DNA from: Candidatus Microbacterium phytovorans
GTDB lineage: Bacteria; Actinomycetota; Actinomycetes; Actinomycetales; Microbacteriaceae
Reading direction: 5' to 3'
DNA: 64,000 nucleotides
Assembly (NCBI GenBank): GCA_029202445.1
Contig: CP119321.1
Location: 1,736,001-1,800,000 of the forward strand
Position 1 is the first letter of the stretch. Each line of letters starts with the position of its first letter. The position numbers and the translations under genes are program-made. Shown here in pieces: positions 41,400 through 49,410 of this stretch. The notes beneath the pieces were generated by a model that worked only from the letters and a program-made list of their open reading frames with translations, was not told where the DNA came from and did no database searches.

Positions 41400-42755
41400 T
41401 CAGTTCGCGGCGAGGGCGGCGGCGACCACGTCGAGTCCCTCCCCCAGCAGAGCGTCGGGCATGCTCAGCGGCGGGAGGAAGCGGATGACGTTGCCGTACG
41501 TGCCGCAGGTCAGGACGATCACGCCCTCGGCGATCGCCGCCTTCGCCACGGCCGCCGTCAGCGCGGCATCGGGAGCCTTGGTCGCCGGGTCGACGAACTC
41601 GGCGGCGATCATCGCCCCGTGACCCCGCACCTCGCCGACGCGCGGGTCGTCCTGCTGCAGCGACTCGAGGCGGGCGCGGAGGATCCCCCCGATCTCACGC
41701 GCCCGCTCGAGCAGTCCGTCGTTCTCGAAGGCGTCGATCGCCGCGAGAGCGGCGGCACACGCGACGGGGTTTCCGCCGTAGGTGCCGCCCAGGCCGCCGG
41801 CGTGCGCGGCATCCATGATCTCCGCGCGTCCCGTGACGGCCGCGAGCGGCATCCCGCCCGCGATGCCCTTGGCCGTCGTGACCAGGTCGGGCACGATGCC
41901 GAAGATCTCGCTGGCGAACATGGCGCCGGTGCGGGCGAAGCCCGACTGCACCTCGTCGGCGATGAAGACGACGCCGTTGGCACGGCACCAGTCCACGAGC
42001 GCCGGCAGGAACCCGTCCGCGGGGACGATGAACCCTCCCTCGCCCTGGATCGGCTCGATGATGACGGCGGCGAGGTTGTCGGCGCCGATCTGCTTCTCCA
42101 TGATCGAGATCGCCTTGGCCGCCGCCTCGGAGCCCGTGAGGCCGTCGCGGTACGGGTACGACATCGGGGCGCGATAGATCTCCGACGCGAACGGTCCGAA
42201 GCCGCTCTTGTAGGGCATCGACTTCGCGGTGAGCCCCATCGTCAGGTTCGTGCGGCCGTGATAGCCGTGATCGAACGCGACGACGGCCTGCCGTCCCGTG
42301 AACTTGCGGGCGATCTTGACGGCGTTCTCGACGGCTTCGGCTCCCGAGTTGAACAGGGCCGACTTCTTCTCGTGGTCACCGGGCGTCAAGCGGTTGAGCG
42401 CCTCGGCGACGGCGACGTACGACTCGTAGGGCGAGACCATGAAGCACGTGTGGGTGAACTGCGCGGCCTGCGCGGCGATCGCCTCGGCGACCTTCGGGTG
42501 CGCGTTGCCCACGGTCGTCACCGCGATGCCCGACCCGAGGTCGATGAGGGAGTTGCCGTCGGCGTCGACGACGACACCGCCACCGGCGGCGACCGCCTCG
42601 ATGGGAACGGTGTGCCCGACGCCGGCAGCGACCGCTGCGGCCTTGCGCGCCAGCAGTTCCTGCGAGCGCGGTCCGGGGATCGTGGTGACCAGGCGGCGCT
42701 CCTGCGGGAGCGAGGGGCCGCCGAGGGGAAGGGCGTCGATTTCGGCGAGGGTCAT
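41400..42755 (-). CDS. gabT: 4-aminobutyrate--2-oxoglutarate transaminase
   Basis: A 451-residue PLP-dependent class-III transaminase that converts GABA to succinic semialdehyde. The PLP Lys is in TTAKGIAGGMPLAAV; IIEPIQGEGGFIVP and IADEVQSGFARTG are the standard class-III segments; FNSGAEAVENAVKIAR binds the phosphate. Length is normal. TACGCT stands 7 bases before the ATG, suggesting a leaderless message. It is the first gene of the block and is divergent from the PucR regulator. Confidence 0.93.
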   Translation of the reverse strand: MTLAEIDALPLGGPSLPQERRLVTTIPGPRSQELLARKAAAVAAGVGHTVPIEAVAAGGGVVVDADGNSLIDLGSGIAVTTVGNAHPKVAEAIAAQAAQFTHTCFMVSPYESYVAVAEALNRLTPGDHEKKSALFNSGAEAVENAVKIARKFTGRQAVVAFDHGYHGRTNLTMGLTAKSMPYKSGFGPFASEIYRAPMSYPYRDGLTGSEAAAKAISIMEKQIGADNLAAVIIEPIQGEGGFIVPADGFLPALVDWCRANGVVFIADEVQSGFARTGAMFASEIFGIVPDLVTTAKGIAGGMPLAAVTGRAEIMDAAHAGGLGGTYGGNPVACAAALAAIDAFENDGLLERAREIGGILRARLESLQQDDPRVGEVRGHGAMIAAEFVDPATKAPDAALTAAVAKAAIAEGVIVLTCGTYGNVIRFLPPLSMPDALLGEGLDVVAAALAAN

Positions 42756-42762
42756 GCCGGCG

Positions 42763-42768
42763 AGCGTA
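42763..42768 (-). promoter_or_regulatory. -10 box of leaderless gabT promoter
   Basis: TACGCT on the minus strand, 7 bases before the gabT ATG at 42755. Confidence 0.5.
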
Positions 42769-42800
42769 CGGCGGACACCACACCCCCCACAGCCGCCGCG

Positions 42801-42838
42801 GTGTACATTCTGACGAGTCGCACGTACGCGACGTACAC
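42801..42838. promoter_or_regulatory. nested palindromes in the gabT-pucR gap
   Basis: GTCGC-N6-GCGAC (42817-42832) lies inside a wider GTGTAC (42801-42806) / GTACAC (42833-42838) inverted repeat. They lie upstream of the likely gabT start point and are good candidates for the PucR-type activator site. Confidence 0.5.
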
Positions 42839-42880
42839 TCCCGCACCTGCGGAACCGGATGCCACGACGGCGAGGATGCC

Positions 42881-44401
42881 ATGACCGACCCCACCCTGCG
42901 CGCCCTCCTCTCCCGCCGCGAACTCCACCTCCGGCTCGAGTCCGACGCCGACGACCTCCCCGCCGACGCGCTCGACGCGCCGCTGCGATGGGTGCACAGC
43001 TCCGACCTCCTCGACCCCACCCCCTTCCTCGCCGACGACCTCCTCCTCCTCACGACCGGCACCCAGTTCGCCCCCGACGCGCCCCGCGACACCGTCACTG
43101 CCTACGTCTCGCGGCTGCGCACCCGCGGCGTACGCGGCCTCGGCTTCGGCACCGAAGTGGTGCGCGACGGCATCCCGGCGCACCTGATCGAAGCGTGCGC
43201 CGCGCACGGCATCCCCCTGTTCGAAGTGCCCTACCGCACCCCGTTCATCGCCGTCGCACGCGCGAACGCGGAGGCGATCGCCGCGCAGTCCTACGCCCGG
43301 CGCACGTGGGCCCTCGACGCGCAGCGCGCCATCTCCCTCGCCGCCCTCCGCCCCGACGGGCTCGGTGCGACCGTCGCCGAACTGGCCCGTCAGCTCGACA
43401 CGTGGGTCGGCATGTTCGACGCCGCCGGAGTGCTGACCCAACGGCATCCCGTCGAGGCGATCTCCCCCGACGTGCTGGCGTCGCTCACCGACGAGGTGGG
43501 GAGCGTGCTGCGCCGGGGCGTGCGCGCCGGGTCGACCCTCGACGTCGCCGGCACGCGGTTCACGCTGCAGACGCTCGGCCGGGGTGGCCACCTTCGCGGG
43601 GCGATCGTCATCGCGGGAGGCGACCTCGACCTCGAGGGCCGCGGCGTCGTCACGTCCGTCATCGCGATGGCCGGGCTCGCCCTCGAGCAGAACGTCGGAC
43701 TCGGGAGAGCGCGGGGAGCGCTGCGCGCCGGCCTCGTGCACAGCCTCCTCTCCGACGACCCCTCGCTCGCCCGTCGCGTCTCCCGGGAGCTGTGGGGGGC
43801 TCTGCCGACCCCGCCTGTCGTCGTGGCGGTCGCCGACGTCGCCTCGGCCCGCCTCGACGCCGCCGTCGACTGGCTCGAGCTCGCCGTCACCGAGCACCGC
43901 GGCACGCTGTTCCACGGGCGCGGCCCCGACGGGCTCGTGCTCGTCGTCGGCGCCGACGACACCGCCACGCTGCGCACGTTCGCCGACCTGTTCGACGCCG
44001 CCGTCGGCATCTCGCTCCCCGCCCCGTACACCGCCTTCGCCGCCGCGCACGCGCAGGCCGTCACCGCCCGGCGGCACAGCGAGCGCGGGATGCCGGGCAC
44101 GTTCGGCGACGTCGCCGCGCGCGGCATCCTGAGCCAGCTCGACACCGACGAGGCGCGTGCGCTGGCGGCCGCCCGCCTCGCTCCGCTGCGCGAACACGAC
44201 GCGGCGGGCGGTCAGCTGCTGACGACGGTGCGGACGTGGCTCGAGCACGACGCGCGCATCGACGCCGCCGCGTCGGCCCTCGGCATCCATCGGCACACGG
44301 TTCGCGCGCGCGTGGCGCAGGCGCAGTCGCTGCTGGGGGTCGACCTGTCCTCGTTCCCCGCGCGGGCCGAGCTGTGGGCCGCGCTCGTCGCCGCCGACTG
44401 A
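42881..44401 (+). CDS. PucR-family transcriptional regulator
   Basis: A 506-residue PucR/CdaR-type regulator. The N-terminal PucR ligand domain contains DDLLLLTTGTQF and GIPLFEVPYRTPFIAVARAN. A GGDEF-like middle region follows. The C-terminal helix-turn-helix (HTH_30) reads DAAASALGIHRHTVRARVAQ. GAGGAT lies 4 bases before the ATG. It is divergent from gabT; PucR proteins often activate amine, purine or amino acid catabolism in response to substrate, so this one probably controls the putrescine/GABA block. Confidence 0.9.
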   Translation: MTDPTLRALLSRRELHLRLESDADDLPADALDAPLRWVHSSDLLDPTPFLADDLLLLTTGTQFAPDAPRDTVTAYVSRLRTRGVRGLGFGTEVVRDGIPAHLIEACAAHGIPLFEVPYRTPFIAVARANAEAIAAQSYARRTWALDAQRAISLAALRPDGLGATVAELARQLDTWVGMFDAAGVLTQRHPVEAISPDVLASLTDEVGSVLRRGVRAGSTLDVAGTRFTLQTLGRGGHLRGAIVIAGGDLDLEGRGVVTSVIAMAGLALEQNVGLGRARGALRAGLVHSLLSDDPSLARRVSRELWGALPTPPVVVAVADVASARLDAAVDWLELAVTEHRGTLFHGRGPDGLVLVVGADDTATLRTFADLFDAAVGISLPAPYTAFAAAHAQAVTARRHSERGMPGTFGDVAARGILSQLDTDEARALAAARLAPLREHDAAGGQLLTTVRTWLEHDARIDAAASALGIHRHTVRARVAQAQSLLGVDLSSFPARAELWAALVAAD

Positions 44402-44439
44402 GGCGCCTGCCGCCGCCGCCGTGGTGCGCGCGGTCCGGA

Positions 44440-44531
44440 CCGTATTCAGGCTGCGCGGAGCCCACACCCCGACCGACCCACGCTTTCGCGGGCGCCAGCG
44501 TCCACCTCGTTCCCGGAGAGACTGAATACGG
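44440..44531. repeat. inverted repeat CCGTATTCAG, 72 bases apart
   Basis: CCGTATTCAG (44440-44449) and CTGAATACGG (44522-44531) flank a 72-base segment in the gap 44402-44678. The left arm also overlaps the palindrome CGGTCCGGACCG (44431-44442). Could be a protein site or the pucR transcript end. Confidence 0.5.
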
Positions 44532-44610
44532 CACGCGGTCCCGCCCATCCGGGCCATGCTCGCTGTCGGAAACCGCCGGCATCCGAAGGAAACCGGCGCC
44601 CCGGCGACGT

Positions 44611-44639
44611 CTTGGCGACGCCTTGGTGCCTTCTTGGCG
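44611..44639 (+). promoter_or_regulatory. three 11-base direct repeats upstream of the two-component genes
   Basis: CTTGGCG, CTTGGTG and CTTGGCG begin at 44611, 44622 and 44633, exactly 11 bases apart. OmpR/PhoB-type regulators bind such direct repeats on one face of the helix. They lie 40 bases before the response regulator start, suggesting autoregulation. A matching site lies upstream of the redox operon at 49253. Confidence 0.7.
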
Positions 44640-44678
44640 GCGGTGTGGGTGAATGGACTCGGCAAGGAGGGAGCCAGG

Positions 44679-45359
44679 ATGAGCGCATCGGCGACACCGG
44701 CACGTCCGCGGCTGCTCTACGTCGAAGACGACGCGACGATCGCGGCGATGACCGTCGACGTGCTCGGCGAGGTCTACGAGGTCGATCACGTGGCCGACGG
44801 TGCCCTCGCCCTGCGCACCGCGCTGTCGCGCCGGTACGACGTGATGGTCGTCGATCGGCGCCTCCCCGGCCTCGACGGGATCGCCCTCATCGAGGCGCTG
44901 CGCACGGCGCGCATCACCACGCCGGTGCTCCTGCTGACGGCTCTCGGGGCGATCGCCGACCGCGTCGAAGGGCTGGATGCCGGGGCCAACGACTACCTCG
45001 TGAAGCCCTTCGACTTCGACGAGCTGCTCGCGCGGCTGCGCGCTCTGGTGCGCGGCCACCGCGCCGAAGGCCGCCGTCGCACCGTCGCGGACTGGACCTT
45101 CGTGCCCGACTCCCTCGCGCTGTACGGGCCGGGCGGCGAGCGCGTCTCGCTGACGGCGACAGAGGCGCGGCTGCTCGCCCTCTTGTCGGAGAGCCCCGAG
45201 CACGTGTTCTCGCGGGAGGAGATCCTCGACTCGGTGTTCGCCTCCGACGACGCCCTCAGTTCGGTCGACACGTACGTGCACTACATCCGCCGCAAGGGCG
45301 CCCCGGAGCTCATCGAGACCGTCCGCGGGCGCGGCTACCGGGCGGGGGCGAGCGCGTGA
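44679..45359 (+). CDS. OmpR/PhoB-family response regulator
   Basis: A 226-residue response regulator. The receiver has the acidic pair in YVEDDATI, the phosphorylated Asp in VMVVDRRLPGLDG, Thr in LLLTALG, and Lys in YLVKPFDF. The winged-helix output domain holds LTATEARLLALLSESPEHVF and DTYVHYIRRKG. AAGGAGG lies 8 bases before the ATG. It overlaps the sensor kinase by 4 bases (GTGA). Three direct repeats just upstream are its probable binding sites. Confidence 0.93.
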   Translation: MSASATPARPRLLYVEDDATIAAMTVDVLGEVYEVDHVADGALALRTALSRRYDVMVVDRRLPGLDGIALIEALRTARITTPVLLLTALGAIADRVEGLDAGANDYLVKPFDFDELLARLRALVRGHRAEGRRRTVADWTFVPDSLALYGPGGERVSLTATEARLLALLSESPEHVFSREEILDSVFASDDALSSVDTYVHYIRRKGAPELIETVRGRGYRAGASA

Positions 45360-46324
45360 GCGCGTCGGCCGACCGCGCGCGGGTGCAGCGCGCGGCGATG
45401 CGCATCGGGGTACTCGTCGGCCTCGCGTCGGCGCTCATCATCGCGGGCGGGGTCGTGACGCTCGTGCTGCTGCTCCTCACGTCCGGCCGGCCCGAGGGTC
45501 ACCACGGCGACGCCCGGCCCGACGCCGATCCCGACGGCGACCGGTTCGTCGTGGACGTCGACCACGTGCTGCCATGGGTGGTCGTCCTCGGCGTCGTCGG
45601 GGTGCTGCTCCTGGCCTTCGTCGCCTGGTTCGCGGCGCGCCGAGCCGTACGTCCCCTCGCCGACGCGCTGCAGACGCAGCGGACGTTCGTGGCGGATGCC
45701 AGTCACGAGATCCGCACGCCGCTGACCGCCCTTACGAGCCGCATCCAGATCGTGCAGCGTCGCCTCGACCGCGGTGAGGACGCTCGGCCCGCCGTGGCCG
45801 AGCTGCGTCGCGACGCGGCCGTGCTCGACGAGGTTCTCACCGACATGCTGTTGGCCGCGGAAGGGCAGCACACGGGAGAGCCCGCCGAGGTGGGTGCCGC
45901 CGTCGAGGCCGCAGTCTCGACCGTGCGACCGTTGGCCGACGACGCCGACGTGCACCTCGCTGTCGCCACCCCGGCGGCGGCCCGCGTGACGCTCGCGCCC
46001 GTGACCCTCACCCGGCTACTGGTGGCGCTCCTGGACAACGCCGTGCAGCACGCCCCGCGCGGCTCGTCCGTCACGCTCGACGTCGAGGAGGGCACGCGCG
46101 ACGTGACCTTCCGGGTGCGGGATACCGGGTCGGGCGTTGCCGACGAAGACCGCGAGAGGATCTTCGAGCGCTTCGCCCGCTCCGGGGAGGTCGGTCGCCG
46201 GCGGGGCTTCGGACTCGGACTCGCGCTCGTGCGCGAAGCCGCGACCGCGGCCGGCGGAAGCGTGCGCATCGAGGAGACCTCGCCGCGCGGGACGACGTTC
46301 GCACTCACCGTCCCGCGGGCCTGA
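45356..46324 (+). CDS. sensor histidine kinase
   Basis: A 322-residue membrane kinase with two membrane helices (about 15-40 and 72-95) around a short His/Asp-rich extracytoplasmic loop of about 30 residues (GHHGDARPDADPDGDRF), too small for a classical sensor domain but rich in metal-type ligands. The phospho-acceptor His is in ASHEIRTPL; ATPase motifs are LLDNAVQHA, RVRDTGSGV and GFGLGLALV. The start is GTG, overlapping the response regulator stop. It converges on apbE with a 9-base gap. Confidence 0.9.
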   Translation: MSASADRARVQRAAMRIGVLVGLASALIIAGGVVTLVLLLLTSGRPEGHHGDARPDADPDGDRFVVDVDHVLPWVVVLGVVGVLLLAFVAWFAARRAVRPLADALQTQRTFVADASHEIRTPLTALTSRIQIVQRRLDRGEDARPAVAELRRDAAVLDEVLTDMLLAAEGQHTGEPAEVGAAVEAAVSTVRPLADDADVHLAVATPAAARVTLAPVTLTRLLVALLDNAVQHAPRGSSVTLDVEEGTRDVTFRVRDTGSGVADEDRERIFERFARSGEVGRRRGFGLGLALVREAATAAGGSVRIEETSPRGTTFALTVPRA

Positions 46325-46333
46325 CGGCATCCC

Positions 46334-47176
46334 TCACGCGGCGGAGGGGAACCCCGCAGACCCCGCGACAGCCGAGAGCGCGTCGACGCCCGCCGCCTCG
46401 CGCTGCACCTCCACCCCACCGACCCACCGGCGGATGCGCCCGTCTGCCGCGACGACGATCCCGGAGCGCGCGGGCGCGTCGGCGATCCACGAAAGGTCGT
46501 CGAAGCCGGCGACAACGCCCGCGGTCGCCCAGACGTCGGCGGTGGTCAACGTGTCGGCGATCACCGTCGCGCTGCGGACCGACGTCGCCGGCAGGCCCGT
46601 ACGGGGGTCGATGATGTGGGCGCCGCGCTCCACCGTGCCCGAGGTGGCGACTGCGCCGTTGCGCACGTCGAGCGTGGCGAGGACCGCTCCGGATGCCGTG
46701 GGGTCGGCGATCCCGACGCGCCACGCCCACGTCTGGTCGGCGGCCGTCCACAGTCGCAGGTCGCCGCCCGCGTTCACTCCGACGGCGACGCCTCCGCGCT
46801 CGCGCAGGAGCGGGGCGAGGAACTCCTCCCCCGCCGTGTCGACGGCCCACCCCTTGACGTAGCCGGTGGGGTCGGGGGCGCCGCGCCAGTGTGCGCTGAA
46901 GCGTCCCCCGGTGGCCTTCTCCACCTCCCGGCAGGCGGTGAGCACGTCGCGCACCCGCGGGTCGATCTCGTCGAGACCCACCTCGCCCCGACGGAGTCGG
47001 GAGATGTCCGAGTCGTCGATGAAGGTCGAGAACACGCGCTCGATCTCCTCGAGTCCGATCACGAACGCGTCGATCGCCGCGTCCACACGGACCGCGGGCA
47101 GGTCGCCGAAGACGTGCACGCTCACGACCGTACCCATCAGGTGCGCCGTCCGCACGCGCCGGGTCGGGGCGCTCAC
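46334..47176 (-). CDS. apbE: FAD:protein FMN transferase
   Basis: A 280-residue ApbE-type flavin transferase that uses FAD to attach FMN covalently to a Thr/Ser of exported flavoproteins. Features are HLMGTVVSVHVFG at the start, ERVFSTFIDDSDISRL, GVNAGGDLRL and HIIDPRTGLPA, with TLTTADVWATAG at the metal site. No signal peptide or lipobox is seen, so it may act in the cytoplasm, unlike the lipoprotein forms. The start is GTG overlapping the stop of the FMN-binding gene by 4 bases. Its target is very probably that neighbour. Confidence 0.92.
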   Translation of the reverse strand: MSAPTRRVRTAHLMGTVVSVHVFGDLPAVRVDAAIDAFVIGLEEIERVFSTFIDDSDISRLRRGEVGLDEIDPRVRDVLTACREVEKATGGRFSAHWRGAPDPTGYVKGWAVDTAGEEFLAPLLRERGGVAVGVNAGGDLRLWTAADQTWAWRVGIADPTASGAVLATLDVRNGAVATSGTVERGAHIIDPRTGLPATSVRSATVIADTLTTADVWATAGVVAGFDDLSWIADAPARSGIVVAADGRIRRWVGGVEVQREAAGVDALSAVAGSAGFPSAA

Positions 47177-47709
47177 GCCGCGGCCTCGTCGAGCGCGGAC
47201 TGCAGCGAGCGGATGTAGCCGTCGCTCGTGTACGTGGCGCCCGAGACCATGTCGATCTCGGCGCTCTGAGCCGAGATCGTCTCGGACACGAGCTCGGGGA
47301 TCGCACGCTCGTTGATCTGGCGGTCGCGCGGGTTGCTGGAGGGGTAGTCCACGACCTGCACGTCGGACACCGCACCCCCGGACACCTTGATGGCCACCTG
47401 CACCGGGCCGTAGCGCGTGTTCACGGCATCCCCCGTGTAGGAGCCGTCGGCCAGATCGCTCGCCGACGCGGACGCCGACGCCGAGGTCGAGCCCGTGTCG
47501 GAGCCGCCCGTCGAGCCCGCATTCGTGCTCGAGCTGTCGGCCGAGCCGGTCGACGCCGAGGGCGAGGGGGTGGAGCCCGCGGCCGTCGAGGTGGGGGCGT
47601 CGACGGCCGCGGCATCGGGCACGATCTCATCGCCGAGAGACGTGCGATAGCTGAACAGCAGCACGAGGCCGCTCAGGGTGGCCAGGATGCCGTAGACGAT
47701 CTTCTTCAT
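47173..47709 (-). CDS. FMN-binding domain protein, exported
   Basis: A 178-residue protein with one N-terminal membrane helix (KKIVYGILATLSGLVLLFSY), a Ser/Ala/Thr-rich low-complexity linker at about 38-88, and a C-terminal FMN_bind domain. The flavinylation motif is SGATYTSDGYIRSLQSAL, with the second Thr as expected FMN attachment site. The ApbE enzyme to modify it is encoded next. It probably carries electrons on the outer face of the membrane from the ferric-reductase-like protein encoded upstream. Confidence 0.9.
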   Translation of the reverse strand: MKKIVYGILATLSGLVLLFSYRTSLGDEIVPDAAAVDAPTSTAAGSTPSPSASTGSADSSSTNAGSTGGSDTGSTSASASASASDLADGSYTGDAVNTRYGPVQVAIKVSGGAVSDVQVVDYPSSNPRDRQINERAIPELVSETISAQSAEIDMVSGATYTSDGYIRSLQSALDEAAA

Positions 47710-47729
47710 GGTCGGTCCGTTCTTCGGGG

Positions 47730-47788
47730 TGTCGCGGTCAGCGGGTGTCGCGGTCAGCGGCTGTCGCGGTCAGGGGTGTCGCGGTCAG
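47730..47788. repeat. four tandem 15/16-base repeats at the end of the reductase gene
   Basis: TGTCGCGGTCAG begins at 47730, 47746, 47762 and 47777. The last copy overlaps the stop codon of the reductase gene at 47785. The tract fills the 75-base gap to the FMN-binding gene and may vary in copy number. Confidence 0.85.
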
Positions 47789-49224
47789 ATCGCGAACGAC
47801 TCGGTGTGGATGCGCTCGCGGGGCACGCCCGCGCCGCGGAGGTCGGCCCGCAGCGACGCCATCCAGGCGTCGGGTCCGCAGAGGAAGACGTCGAAGTCCT
47901 CGATCCCGGGCACCGCGTGGCGCAGCAGGTCGGAGCCGCGCCACGCGCGGTGGCTGGCCGGCATCCAGGTCGAGGAGTCGGTGCGGCGGGGTCCGTCGAG
48001 AGAGATGTGACGCACGCCCCGCGAGGCGACGATCGCGCGCACGGCATCCGCACGGGTGCGGTCGTCGGCGTCGTGGTCACGGGTGAGGAGCACCGCCTCA
48101 CCCGGGGCGAACGTCTCCGACTCGAGAACCGACAGCAGGGGCGCGACGCCGGCCCCGGCACCGATCATGAGGAGCTTGCGCCCGTGGCGCGCAGCACCCG
48201 TGAGGTGGCCGTAGGGTCCTTCGACGAGCACGCGGGTGCCGGGGGCGAGTCGCGCGAGGCGCCGGGTTCCTTCGCCGACCATGCGGGCGGCGATCACCAG
48301 TTCGCCGCCGTGCGGCGTCGCGGCCAGCGACAGCGGGTTCCCCCGCGTCCAGCCCGGCCCGTCGAGGAAGCGCCAGACGAAGAACTGACCCCCCTCCGCG
48401 CCGAGACGCTCGAGGTTGCGGCCGCGCATCCGCACGACGACGCCGCGACGCCCGTCGCGCTCGACCGACACCACGCGGATGCCGTGCCGCATCGACCGGT
48501 ACAGCGGCGCGATGACGCGGAAGACGATCACGGCGGCTGCCGTCAGCGCCCACACGCCCCACCAGTAGACGGTGGCGGCAGGGTTCGCGAGGAAGTCCGC
48601 ACCGGTCCAGAGCATGTGCGGGACGGCCAGGCCCACCCCGAGATACCCGTAGAGGTGGAGGAGGTGCCACGACTCGTAGCGCAGGCGCCGCCGGGCACGC
48701 CGGATGCTCGTGACGACGACCAGCACCAGCAGCAGAGTCCCCGCGGTGGCCAGCAGCATCCCGGGGTAGTCCCAGACGAACGTCCACAGCTGGACGAGCG
48801 GGGACAGTCCCGCCTGCGCCGCGTACCCGATGGCAAGCAGCGCGATGTGCGCCATCAGCAGCCAGAACGACCAGAAACCGGTCCACCGGTGCATGCGCGT
48901 GATGGTGTCCCGGCCGAGGCCGCGCTCGAACAGGGGCACGCGCGCCATCAGGAGCACCTGGTAGAGCAGCAGGTTGGCCGAGACGAGACCCGTGATGCGT
49001 CCCAGGCTGTTGAGGGCCTCGGCATCCCACGACAGCAGCGACTGGATGCCACCGCCGCTCACCCACAACGCGACGACGAACAGGCTCGTGCCCCAGATCA
49101 CCGACACGGCGAGCAGCCGCCACCGCGCACGCTGAGCCCGACGCCGGTCGGCCGTCGCGCTGAGCGGCGCGGTCGGCGCGGGCGAGACGGAGGGAGCGAG
49201 GCCGGGCTCGGCGTAGGTGGTCAT
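47785..49224 (-). CDS. ferric-reductase-like membrane heme/FAD/NAD(P)H oxidoreductase
   Basis: A 479-residue protein. After a Ser/Thr/Pro N-terminus there is a six-helix ferric-reductase transmembrane domain with paired heme His in MHRWTGFWSFWLLMAHIALL and WHLLHLYGYLGVGLAVPHML. The cytoplasmic part has an FAD-binding barrel (RGNPLSLAA) and a NAD(P)H domain with LLMIGAGAGVAPLLSVLE and VFLCGPDAW. Electrons would go from NAD(P)H through FAD and two hemes across the membrane. First gene of an operon with FMN-binding and ApbE genes. An 11-base motif 29 bases upstream matches the repeats before the two-component genes. Confidence 0.9.
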   Translation of the reverse strand: MTTYAEPGLAPSVSPAPTAPLSATADRRRAQRARWRLLAVSVIWGTSLFVVALWVSGGGIQSLLSWDAEALNSLGRITGLVSANLLLYQVLLMARVPLFERGLGRDTITRMHRWTGFWSFWLLMAHIALLAIGYAAQAGLSPLVQLWTFVWDYPGMLLATAGTLLLVLVVVTSIRRARRRLRYESWHLLHLYGYLGVGLAVPHMLWTGADFLANPAATVYWWGVWALTAAAVIVFRVIAPLYRSMRHGIRVVSVERDGRRGVVVRMRGRNLERLGAEGGQFFVWRFLDGPGWTRGNPLSLAATPHGGELVIAARMVGEGTRRLARLAPGTRVLVEGPYGHLTGAARHGRKLLMIGAGAGVAPLLSVLESETFAPGEAVLLTRDHDADDRTRADAVRAIVASRGVRHISLDGPRRTDSSTWMPASHRAWRGSDLLRHAVPGIEDFDVFLCGPDAWMASLRADLRGAGVPRERIHTESFAI

Positions 49225-49252
49225 GCGCCCACGGTGGCGCGCCCGCTCTCAG

Positions 49253-49263
49253 GCGACGCCAAG
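49253..49263 (-). promoter_or_regulatory. candidate response-regulator site of the redox operon
   Basis: CTTGGCGTCGC on the minus strand, 29 bases before the reductase start. It matches CTTGGCGACGC at 44611 in 10 of 11 positions. A looser inverted match (TGTGGCGACGC, 49298-49308) lies 35 bases further upstream. Confidence 0.55.
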
Positions 49264-49410
49264 AATCGATCGAGGAGCCGCGATGCGTGGCGCCTTCTGT
49301 GGCGACGCATAGCCTTCACACAGGCTCGCGCGGTGCTCGCCCGGCTTCCCGGTTCCCGCGACGGCGCCGACCCGGCCAGAGCACGCCGACCGGGGATGCT
49401 CGCGGTCGCG

